DNA from: Incurvaria masculella
Taxonomy: Eukaryota > Arthropoda > Insecta > Lepidoptera > Incurvariidae
Direction: 5' to 3'
Assembly: GCA_946894095.1 (NCBI GenBank)
Contig: OX335649.1
Span: 16,634,001-16,698,000 of the forward strand
DNA length: 64,000 bases
Below, one piece after another: positions 47,501-59,500 of the stretch. Under the pieces are notes generated by a model. The model saw nothing but the letters and a program-made list of their open reading frames with translations. It ran no database searches and had not been told where the DNA came from. The position numbers and the translations under genes were made by a program. How positions within the stretch are numbered: the stretch's first letter is position 1; each line of letters opens with the position of its first letter.

Positions 47501-50500
47501 GCTCCTAGAATAAAAAGCGCCAACTGTCACATCGATCTAGAGCAAATCGAAAGATCAATATTAGTTTCGTACAACCTTCTAAGATACTTGCTCCAATCAA
47601 TCAGTAAAAGAAAACCTGAAGAAATGTTGACATGATTCCACCGGCAGTTGGTGACGGAACCGGGCGCGGTGAGCGCGCGGTGGGGCGCCACAATGTCTGC
47701 GCGTCTGGCATTGCTGGGCGCGTGGGCGGAACGCCAGGGGCTCGAGCTGGCGGCCGACTGCCACCTCGCGAGGGTGCACCAGGCCCACCGGCTAATACAG
47801 GTATGGCACTTGAGTCTTCGTGGTACTATCACATTTCATTGAACATTTATTTTGATTTAAATAATGTTATAGTTAAATCGTCGCAGCAGTTTTTTTTTAA
47901 TTTTTTAAGTGACTTCTTTAGATATTGGCCTGGATGAGACGAAATATTTCCCATTCTCCGACTTCAGAGGCCTTAAGTCACACCAACCAACTCAACAATG
48001 CTCAATCGTATTGCTATCTTAACTTCGTCGCTCTACACGCATGCATAGTAATACAAAATAACAAATGCTGTAACTGTAAGCTGTAAGTAAGAACAAATGC
48101 TAGAACCTAAGAAATTTCATATCTAACGTGCGAGAATCTCACGCACTTTTTTTTGTGAGAAGCAACCACTGGACCTGTTATATTAATGAAACTTTAATCT
48201 TTAGGAATTCTCCATTAAACAAGCATCCCCATTTCACTGATAACACTCTCGGTAACAATCAATGGTTCAGGCCACATTCGAGGCAAATGTCTCCACAAGA
48301 GCGGAACCACAAAGTGTGCGTGTCCGCAGGCGGACCTGCGCTCGCCGGAGGAGGTGCGTGCGGCGCTGTCGGCATGCTTCAAGCTGAACTCGGCGCAGGT
48401 GCGCGCACTGCTGGCGCCGCTGCAGCCGCCGCCCGACCTTCTGGAGCTGGCGGTGCAGCACGCTCGCGCGCTCGCTGATCAGCTGTATCGCGCTGATGGC
48501 AGGGAGGTGAGTCGGACGCACCAATCTGTTGCCAGAACGCGCCGGATCTTAGCACAATTCTATTGGCATGGATATCACTAATGTATTCAATAAATTGTAA
48601 TTACCAATGATCGATTGTTTTATGAAAAGAAGCCATTTCCTCTATTTATTGCCTGTTAAACAAGTGTTTACTGTTTTCCCAAGTCTAATTAATTGCATAT
48701 CAGTTTCCAAAATGATGATTATAAAGGCTGATAACTACCTACCTGAAGGCTCCAACCTAGATCCACTTTCTTACAATTTTCTGTCACGAGATATTTTCGC
48801 CACCAGATCACCCTAGAGGAGAGTCCATGGCTGGGCGTCGGCCTCCTGATCCCAGGCGACGGCTTCAGCGCGGAGGTGGTGCGCGGCGTGCCGCCCGGCC
48901 TCGCCGAGTTCCTCGCGCCGCTGCAGCGCGCGGGGCTCTGCCGGCTGGCGCACCAGCCGCACGCGGTCGGCGTGTGGAGCGTGTACATGGCGGGCCAGCC
49001 GGCGCAGTCGCAGCGCGCGCGCTTACCGCGCGTTCAGCTCATACAGCTCAATAAGAACTCGAATGGGATGGGGTTGAGCATCGTCGCTGCCAAGGTAGCA
49101 TATGACTTTCTTTTGTTTCTTTAGATGAATTACTAACACTACTTTTAGACCTTTTACATCCATAGATACACAACAGATCTAAATGGCAATTTAGGTTAGC
49201 AACCATGTTTCGCTCATAATGTTTTGGTTTCTGGATTTTAGTCACTTCTTCGTTAACCAATTTAAATTATAACTAAAAAATAGTTTTACATGGAAATGTA
49301 ACTGTAGACAAATATTATAAATTAGTAATATAAAAAGACAAAAGTTGCCTGCTGACGCCCTTGATGGGTTTTTGAATTATCTTGGGGCTGCGAAAACAAT
49401 GGGGGCTATGCCAGGTGCTTCTTCACATTAATTTTAAAGGACCTCAGGTTGTACTTGGAGGGAAATACCTCGGCAGGGAGATTGTTCCACCGTTCACCGA
49501 CCCAATAATGAAAGAATTTACGGGATCGGTTAGTTCTAATTCGAGGAATGTGGACAACGAATGGGTGTAACCGTGAACATAATCCGGCAGGGCGCGGGTC
49601 AGAGTCGGCTGGGCATCTACATAAAGTCGGTGGTGGCGGGCGGCGCGGCGGCGGCGGACGGGCGGCTCGCGGCCGGCGACCAGCTGCTGTCGGTGGACGG
49701 GCACTCGCTGGTGGGCATCACGCAGGAACGCGCGGCGGAGCACCTCGTGCGCACCGGGCCCACCGTCACGCTCGAGGTGGCCAAACAGGGCGCCGTGCTG
49801 CATGGGCTCGCCACGCTGCTGCACCAGCCGACGCCGCCGCAGAGCACCAGGCCAGGTACGACACTGCATCACCAACACCACGGTGCCGAACTTGGACGTC
49901 AACTCACGTACAGTTTTATTACGAAAGCCAGCGAGCATGGATGGACGGGAGTAGCGATCGAAAGCGTAACCATGAGTTAGTGGAAAACATTGTAACTCTA
50001 ATTCAGGACACGCAACATCTAATGTCCGTTCATCGTGTTAAGTTCTTAAGTGTTGTTACGTGTCGTTGGAACTAGATAAAATCAGTAATGAGCAAATACA
50101 TAAGCGCTGCTGCCAATGTATGTATAAGTGGCTTCGCTGCCCTCACACAAACATATTCCGGTTCCTGCTCCCAAGCTTCCATGCTCCAGAAAATAAGATG
50201 GTTCTTTTCGTAGCTTATTTCATACGATGACGAGTTTTGTACATTAACAGACATTACAACTTTCCTGAGATATATACATATTAAATTAAATTTGGTAGAT
50301 TTCCGAAAAACCACTGCTTAAAGCCATATTTAGAACGAAAATTTTCTGATAACTTTTTTCACAAGGTGGGTTAAAAATAGTAAAGTTTTATTAGTAATAA
50401 GTTGGTTCCAAATAATCGACTGAACATTAACATACTTTCGACTTTTCCCTAAATAAGGTGGCACTTCCAAAAATCCTTTAGAAAGATTGAACACCTCTGC

Positions 50501-53500
50501 GCTTTAGTGGAAAACACTGCTGTCAGGGTAGTTGACGCTGGCTATGCAAACTTGGGGTTATGTGTTTAAAATCATGACACCTAGTTTGACATGGACATGG
50601 AGTTTTTAACTGAGTTTGGACGCTCTCTGTCAGGCGCTTTGGATCATGATTTGAACCACTCCTCTTGGCCCTGTCTTTTCAATCGACTTAAATTGTGTTC
50701 GCATTTTTTTTGTTCAAAGCCGATTGTCTGCATGACGTGGTGGTTTGGAAGACCCGTCGGTGATACAGCAATCTATATGCAGCAACCGCAGGAGACTTAA
50801 ACACCAAATGTTTGATAATTTTTGGATAATTTGGGAATATTCCAAAATATCACTGGCACATTTATCGATGGTTTGTGATTTTTGCATGATTATTCTGTTG
50901 GCGGCGCAGACACGGTTGAATTTGAAGATCCCTCGCGTCGGAACTCGGGAACTTTCACCAATCTGCATCCGGCACTGCTTAGGAGAGTTCGGCCCGAAGA
51001 TGAACTCATCACAACCACAGGCAAATCTCTTGTTGCAATATTTGCCCGGTCAGAGACCCCATGTTATAGACACTTTTTGATACCTTTTCTTTCTTATTTG
51101 TTCAAGCGATGAATAAATAATTGTCAACTACGAATTATTTGATGCAGAAGCATTTATCTCAATATCCTTACGATGGTTGGCAAGTTGTGGGTGTATTCAT
51201 ATCTTTTGGTTTTCTTGATTTCGTTAGGTTCTTTGCTTTTATTGGTCTTTGTTTTTGTTGGCATTTCTTCATTGTGTTGGTTCATTTGGTTTTGTCAGTT
51301 GAGTTGTCTCTTTACATATTTGATTTTCTTATAGTTTGAATTATTTTGGGTGAGTAATCATTTGTTTATTACTTGGTTTTCAAAATATTTGGATGTAAGG
51401 ATTGAAAACTTCATAGTGATAACATTTTCAGGTCAGAGAGGATGCTATAGCCGATATTTCCAGCAGGAAGAGTCCCAGTCTAGCTCAGAAGACAGCGATG
51501 AGTGTCTGCCGCACTACCACGGCTCAATTCCTCGGCTCACTATCACATTGGACCGAGAGAACAATCAGCTGTACGACGAACGTTCACCCGCCGACACCCC
51601 CGGTTGCCCCCTTGAGCTCGGCTGCCCTGGGCGGCCTCCGCCGCGACCTATCCCCGTGTTCACCTTTACCTGCGAGGACTTTGACGACCTCCAGAAGGCC
51701 AACCGACAAAATTCTTCCGACGGAAACGGAAACGACGCTTACGAAACTCCACCATACGTTCCGGAGCCGCCGAGGAACTATGAACAACACAGAGTGGAAG
51801 CTCCGAGAAACTACGAACAGTCCAGCGACAGCGGAGACAACCAGCAGGTGGTGCAACTGCCGCCGCAGATGGCACCCATCGTCCCCAAGCTAAAGCTGAA
51901 TCTATACAACACGTGTGTCCCGGCTCGGGTCTCCAGTCCGCGTCACGTGGCCGACTGCGTCAGTGCGTGCGAGTGTTGCCGATCGCCACAACCGGAGACT
52001 TCTCCAATCCCCTACATCGATGAACCTGACTCTGACCCGGTCATATTTGAACTTTACACGTGCGATCATGACATCTCCACACCTAAAGTTCGAAGGATAT
52101 TGCCTTCGTTGTCATTAGACCGTTCGGAAGAGTCGTCTGAAGGTAAGCACGTAACCGTGAGCACTTCAGATGCGATCTGTCAAACTCCAACATCTCCGTT
52201 GCACTTCTCAGACGATGCGCCGTGTCCCCTTCCAGAATACAGTAGACTGACCGATGATCCAAGCTCTAGCAATGATCTGAAGGAGGAAAATAAAAAAGAC
52301 AATGTTCAATCGCGTCTGCGAAGAGTAATTTACAAATTGTCCAGCTTCTCTAGTAAATCGGATGAAACCGAGCCTCCCTCCACTTATTCCACTTCAGATT
52401 CTTGTGACAACACTAATGGGGATGGTCTTCCAAAAGCATTTTCAAAGAACTCGGGAGGGAAGGAAATTTTGGACAGCACCAACCGAAAATCTTGGAAGTC
52501 GCCCGATGAGTTCAGACCAAGTTTCGGCAAAGTCCAGCAACTAACGAAACACTTCAATAACATCAATCTCACGTACAGTGTTAAGGTTTACAAGAGAAAC
52601 TGCCAATCCAGTCCTAACCTCAGCATCAAAGGTGTAAAACCTCTACCCGAGCCGGTTAAATTGCCTGCAAGTACGAGCTTAGCAGATATAAAGTTTGAGA
52701 CGGAAAAACAAGAATCCACAGAAACTTCAAAGAATGGCAAATTGTCCGATGATGAAGTTAAAAGTATAATAATTCAGTTGGAAGATTGGTCTCGTTATGG
52801 CTCGAGAGGGAGTGAAGACACATTGGCGCAAGGAAATGAATTCGAACTTCCAAACCTGCCTTCGGAAGATCGAACGGACAGCTCGCGAGCCCCCAGCTTA
52901 CTCTTCACCGAGATCATAGACAAGAAACCCAAGCGAATCACCCTCGATAATATTAAAATACGATCCAACCAATCGAGCATTAATTCGGATGCTACAAACG
53001 AAGCGGGACCAAAGTGCGGCAGCCTAGAAAAACTGACCGGTGCGACGGCTCCGCGAGTCATTGCGATGATTCCGCGCAAGAACGTGTCATTAACGAACGT
53101 CGACGATAACAATTGCGTCGCGATCGAGACGAATGGGTTAAACATGCGCTGGGAATCATTTGGGCCAAGTGTCATGCAGAGTTGTCCCGACCTGGCAAAG
53201 AGTGCAAGCGGACGGACGCGTTGCTTGGGCGGCAACGCACACCACAGCTGCTCCGAGATGCCCACGCTAGAACCTTCCGTGAGCGCGCCACATTTCAGTA
53301 AGACTCCATGTTGTCGGCACGCCCGTTGTCTTCATTAAGACGCACATTATTATTTATAGGCAAACCATGTTTTTGTCAGTTTTTGTGTCGTCTATAAATA
53401 AATCACATTTATTTCTAGTGTACAATTGAAATTTTTAATCGTAAGCACTGTCTTTGTTTCAGAATTTTTTTTTATATTTGTCATATAGTGTAATCTGTAA

Positions 53501-56500
53501 TTTTTCTATTTGTCGATATTATGCATGCCTCTAATTTAATTTTCATGTACTACTCCATTATCCTCAATTTTTTAAAAAGATCTGTTAAATACACAGAGTG
53601 AATCAGCATGGATATGATAAGTGCCCCATAAACGTTGCATGGATCGTGGTATTTAAAAATTTGAGCTTTTGAAAACAATTCTAGAGGCGTTCACATGACC
53701 AAATTGGGGGGAAATTTTTCTATTAAATAAAAAAAAATATAGGAAAAATTCTTATTTCGTTGTACATTCTAACTCACCTGTATTTATGGCCACAAATTTG
53801 TAGCATAAAAAATGTTCGTGTATCAATTCTCTTAATGGTGGGAGAACTAACTCAAGTCATACAGTTATCCGCAGATATTTTTACAAAGTGCGCATTAGCT
53901 GATGGTTGAATTTCTCCTGAAATCATATCAATATGTGCTTTAATCTGCCGAGGGATAAATAAATTGCATCGATTAATCATTGATCAGAAGATGACAGCTT
54001 CCATAACACATATCATAATAGAACTTAAATAACTATGTTTTTGTTGTCGAAGCTTAATGATACCATAAATAATATACCAAATAGATCATTGAATTTTACC
54101 AATTATTGAAGCAAATAAGGTCCTGGATATTTTTGCGAAAATTAAGGGACCAATGACACAAATTACAAATTGCATTCACAAATTATGTGAATCAAATCAA
54201 GTTGTGAGAAATAAAATAACACCGTATAAACTGTCGATATTTCATTACAATGTTTGTGTTAAAACTCACTCAATGCCCTCTGTCTCTAGACGTCGCTAAT
54301 TTTACAGGTAATTTCTGTGCAGGGATGATATGTATTTAACAGACAAAGTGTACGGATTTTTTGCAAGAGGCTTGTTATGACGCGAGGTGTGTCGTTGCAG
54401 GTGGGCGGCGCGCATCCGAGCGCGACCTGCCGGCGCGGCTCGCTGCGGAGCCCGTGAAGCCGAGCAAGAGCACGCCCGCGCTGCACCACGCCACCTCCCC
54501 GCTGCCGCCGCTCGCCGCCTCCCACCCGCACGCGCCCAGGTGAGACGTCAACCGCTGGAGGCGGGCCGTCTGCCGGTACGGTAGACCATCGGGGGGAAAA
54601 GCTGTAACAGACCCATAGCCTAATAGAAAAACACCTTTTGATCCTTCAACTCAATTAATGCACCTTAATATTTTGTTTTACAACTTTGAATAAATTACTG
54701 CGTCTGAATAATCGCATAATATTGTTAAAGAAAATAATGCGGTTTAAGTGTGAGCCTTGAGGTACCCAGATGTATATTATGCACTAAATTTTGAAGACGG
54801 ATATGAATAAAACCATTTCAGGAAGGTAAACCTGAATTTATTGCAGATAGAGACTGTCAAATCTATTGTTATTCCCCAAATAATATTAGGGAGCCAATAT
54901 TTAAAAGATGAGGAGAATGGTTCTTGTAAGAGTTATCTTGAAGCGTGTTGGACGAGTGTAGCAAGTGATGTGTCGGCAGGGGTGTGGGCGCGACCGTGAA
55001 CGGCGGCAGCGTGGGCTCGGTGCCGGCGGCGGCGGGGGTGGGGGCGGCGGGGGCAGCGGGAGCGGCGTGGGGCGGGAAGTCCCGCAGCAGCCACAACCTC
55101 GCCGCCGCGCCCCACGACCTCTACCAGAACCTGTCCGCCGTGCAGGGCCACGCGCTCAACGACAGGTATAACCACGCTTCACCACTCATAGTGTTCTAAC
55201 TGCCAATTTCGTGCTTCATTGCTGACATTGAAGCAACCACAATCCATGCATACAGTAATTGATGGCTGTACCTGGCGTGAACGGGTTCTGTTTGTGGGGA
55301 CTGGCCCGCTCCAATTGGCAACATGTAAAATAGAATAGTCTTTTCAAATAACCTAATATTTGTCATGTGCTGTTGCCATACTGCATGAACTGTGGTTTTT
55401 GTGAATTGTTTTTAAATTAAGTGTTTTTACGTGTTTCTTTTCTCAATATCAATAGTAATTATTTAGAGTTAATATTATAGGGAATATTTTTTTTAATGAT
55501 ACACAAATAGGCACCAATAATTAACTTGTGCAAAGCATTGGAAAACGCTTTTGTAAACTTTGAAAAATCACAAAATGTGACAAATCCACGAATGTGTTCA
55601 CCTCACTGTGTTCACTCATCATATGTGACGAGTGCAGTATTTACATATGGACGATGAATAAACATTAATTTCATTTAATTTTAAATAGTTCCATGTGTAT
55701 ATAAACTACTTATATCCCTATTGTCAGATGGTCGTCTCTGCGGAGCTCAACAGGGGGTGTGGGGCGGCCGCAGTCCACGCACTACTCTCCCGCGGCACCC
55801 CCCGACCCCGCCGCCACTGTCCCGCCCGGCTCGCCCGCCGACCACCACTACCCGGTAACCATGACAACTTGCTCGCGGACACCCGTACATTCCTCCTGAC
55901 ATGTCAGCATGGTTTGAATAGGGATGTAGTGCATGCGAAATGATGACATTGATCAGCCACGAAAATGCTTCTAGTAGGCGTATGTCTTTAAGGAAGGTTA
56001 CGCCTGAACTAAACGAATTAAAAATGAACCCCAGACTTGGTGATATGGTGGAATAAAATTTTGGCCATTTTTATATTTTTTAATTCAGTTAATTCTTTCA
56101 GTCATCTTTCTCGTTGTATCTCATGTGCAGAACTCACGCGTTGGGTTAATCCCTCATTGCCTCCCTTTTTGTGTAAGGAAAATGATAATTGAATTATCAC
56201 TACTAGATTGTTTTATTTGGAGGTTACTCTTTGGGTCCCCAAAATGTGTCGAAGCTTTTTCTTCGAGGGTGCACAACAATATCTAACTACTGAATAGTTT
56301 GTCTTTTTCAAAGTGTTTTTCTCTTTAATACTTAGATTTTTCTTTTATTTGTTATTGTAGGCAACTCACGGAAGCACCATGAGCGTGCGAGCCGCCAAAT
56401 TAGCGGAAATGTCTGAAGAAGTGACACGGAGACAGCAGCATCAACAACATTTACAACAGCAGCAGTTACAACAGCAGCAGCTGCAACAGCAGCAGTTGCA

Positions 56501-59500
56501 ACATCAGCAGATGCAAAATCAGCAGTTTCAGCAACAGCAATTCCAGCAGCAACAGCTTCAGCAACACCAAATACAGCAGCAACAGATGCAACAGCAACAG
56601 CTACAACAGCAACAACAGCAACACATTCATCAGCAACAAATCCAGCAACAACATCAACAGCAGATGCAGCATCAAATGCAGCAGCAACAAATTCAACAGC
56701 AAATGCCCCAACAACAGCAACGGTGAGAAAACCCCACAAAAAATTATTTAGAGCCATGTTTGGGATTGAATGTTATTTTTTAAAGTATTTATTTATTATC
56801 ATTAATGAATACTTATTAATATTACTATATAATATTTATTATTATAAAAAATATATTTGATGACAGTTCATTAGTTGCACCATGCGTGGTCCTCGAACAT
56901 GTTTTCCTGAGGCATGGTAAATAGATTTTGAAATTACAACAAGCACAATTTAAACGCACAATACTGTGTCCATACTGTTGTGACCCGGGTAACGCTTGCA
57001 TGATGCTGCTCCTTTTTTTTATCTTCTGTGGTAAAAAACACATTGGAGGGAATGTTATGGAAGCTGTCGGGCTTGAGAATCGGAACAAAACAATTTCTTC
57101 TTTAGCATTTTCAACAATAAATATATCCCCCATGGATTGGAGACACAGTTTGATACAGAAGCACCGAAAGGCTTCAACTTCTATGTTTTTATAATCTCGT
57201 AACCTTTGTAGACTCGTAACCTTTGTCTACCATTCAGTGTAGAAGGTTCAATGACCAACCAACCAAACGCTGTGTGAACGCTCAGAAAATTTAATAAAAA
57301 ATAATGAATCCTGTTCTATTATGCAGATACGAGTGGCAGCCACCGGGGCCGCCGTCACCGCAGAGGCAACAACCACCCGTTGCGCCCAAGCCACAGGTCA
57401 ATTTAGTTTGATATTGTAATTTAGAGTTATTTTGGGGTAAACAGAAGAATATATTTAAGTTTCTTAGCAATTTATTATTTGGTTTGGTATTTTATTAGGT
57501 TGTTTTTTTAGGGTCCTGGAATATATCCCAGAGTTATACCTCACTTGATTTCACAGAATCATGACCGTGCTCTTGTTTTTCTGACTTAGACAAGTATATT
57601 TGGCTTGTTTGGAAATATGTGCCTGCATGTTAGTTTGGAACTATTTTGCGTTCTACAATAACAAAGGTTTTTGATAACAAAGTAGACCGAGGAGAAGTAT
57701 CGCTTTTGTTCTAGTGCCTTTCTTATCCTGTCATTTTAATATGTCAACAGTTAGTTACATGACGGAAGCCAGAAGACTCGAGCAACACTTCTATAACACA
57801 TAGAAAACTTCTAATTTTGTAATCAACCAATGCTTACCTGTGTCTATGTCACCATCGTCAAATTTGAAATGGATGTACTCAGGGCTCGCGTCGGTCCGGT
57901 CAGGATCAGCTGGAGAGTGACGTGCATTCGCCCCCGCCACAGCCTACCACACTTCAACCTGATGAAGGTACCCATTCAAATAATGAATGTTCTTGTGCAC
58001 TTGATGCAAGATTATTTATTTTGAGAGATACAGCCATACCATTTCAAATACCATCTTTCATATTATATTCTCCACATTCCGAATTGCTTATACAGTCTAC
58101 ACACTGCCTGAGCTATAAAATATACATGACTACCACAAGGATTCCCAAATCTGGAGAATGTGAGCAGGTTAGTAAGAGGCTATCTAACCACGGTAATCCT
58201 TGATAGTGATTGCTTCAGACATACACTTTGTCTAACTGGACTAACAAGGGCTGAAATGCCAACGTAATTTTATAATACGAGTGGAGATGCCCAGAGAACC
58301 ACGGAATAACAAAGCTTCATGCCAATTAGATTATAGCCAATATGACAATGTGTCTAAACGGCGCTCATGCTTTGTGTGATCTTTGTACAGTTTTGAGTGA
58401 CATTTTTCATGTATGAATGATGTCATGAATATAAGCAATTCGGAATAACGGAATATGGGATTCGCAATTTGGAATTCAGGGTTACTTTTATCCAGATAGG
58501 GTACCTAATGATTCTCAATGAGAATTACGACTGTCCAGAACTGCATACCCTCTTCACTAGAAACACAAATAGTCATCTCCGAGGTCATAGCCTAAAGCTC
58601 AATGCCACCGTCAGCTCAACAAACCCGAGTCAACACTTCCTGTCGAATAGAGCAGTGGAACAAGCTGCCAGAAGATGTCGTTCAAGCACCCACCACCAAT
58701 GCCTTTAACCCATTACCAACGGCTGGCAACTATAGATGCCATGACCATTGCGCTACCTGAATACGGGTGGCATCAATAGTTGTCCATTTTGGCGTTCCCT
58801 TCTAACGCCTATTTCTTTTTTTCTGTGCGCCCGATTGCTATTATACCGACTGTATTGTAAAGCTAAGAGAGTCTGCTATCCGACAAAAAATATTCCAAGT
58901 GGCCATCTGGATGGCAGCACATGTAAAAGGTCGGTAAAGTGGCGAGAATATACGAGGGCACCCATTGTTGCCATCCGTCCTGCACGTCGGCTTGACGAAA
59001 TTCCGCGCGTGTGACGTCACAGCAGCCCCGGCGCAACATAGAGACGTACACTAGTTATTGTTCAGTGTTTTGTCGATAGTATTAGCGATTACTGATCTTT
59101 TTTGGAAGTTCGTTTGATTTTTACTCTAAAACTTATTGAATGTATTATAAAAACGATTTGTCTACCATGGCAATTATTTCCGGTAAAAGTTTTTGTTATG
59201 CAAATGCTGATTTTTTTTCGAAATTATCGATAAAAATTTGATTCCTGTTTTATATTGCACTGATGTCGCTTAAACTCAAATTAATGAGTCCTAGTCTTTA
59301 CATTCTATAACAGCAACTGTTTTTGGTGCGAATACATTTATGAAAATTGTGTATTCGTTTAGTTAGTACAGTTTGTTCTAAAACATTCTATATTTTTTTA
59401 AGATAAAGATTATCTTGGTCTTATTGTTTGCGAAACTTCTTTTCAGTGATCGTATTTTATGTGTTGATTAATCGATATGATTTATCGATCAATTCACTGC

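Larger units (their letters stand above)
54540..57882 (+). other. non-exonic parts of 54540-57882 (five canoe introns)
   Basis: The introns 54540-54979, 55166-55727, 55855-56360, 56723-57326 and 57397-57882 are AT-rich. No repeat family from the window and no further exon candidate was recognised. Confidence 0.6.

Noticed and set aside
49444..49938. 164-codon minus-strand frame over the PDZ exon
   Set aside because: Antisense of a GC-rich conserved PDZ exon whose + strand frame is certain.
51350..51431. ATG at 51350 as the start of a nested single-exon gene of 662 residues
   Set aside because: The residues before 51432 are hydrophobic intron-like sequence, a strong acceptor lies at 51423-51431, and the exon's phases fit canoe at both ends.
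54361..54400. ATG upstream of the SERDLP exon as a translation start
   Set aside because: The sequence before 54401 is a normal intron end (GTCGTTGCAG) and the coding similarity begins after it.
56332..56757. Ala/Val-rich minus-strand frame of 141 codons
   Set aside because: Antisense reading of the CAG/CAA polyglutamine exon; it would be low-complexity with no supporting features.
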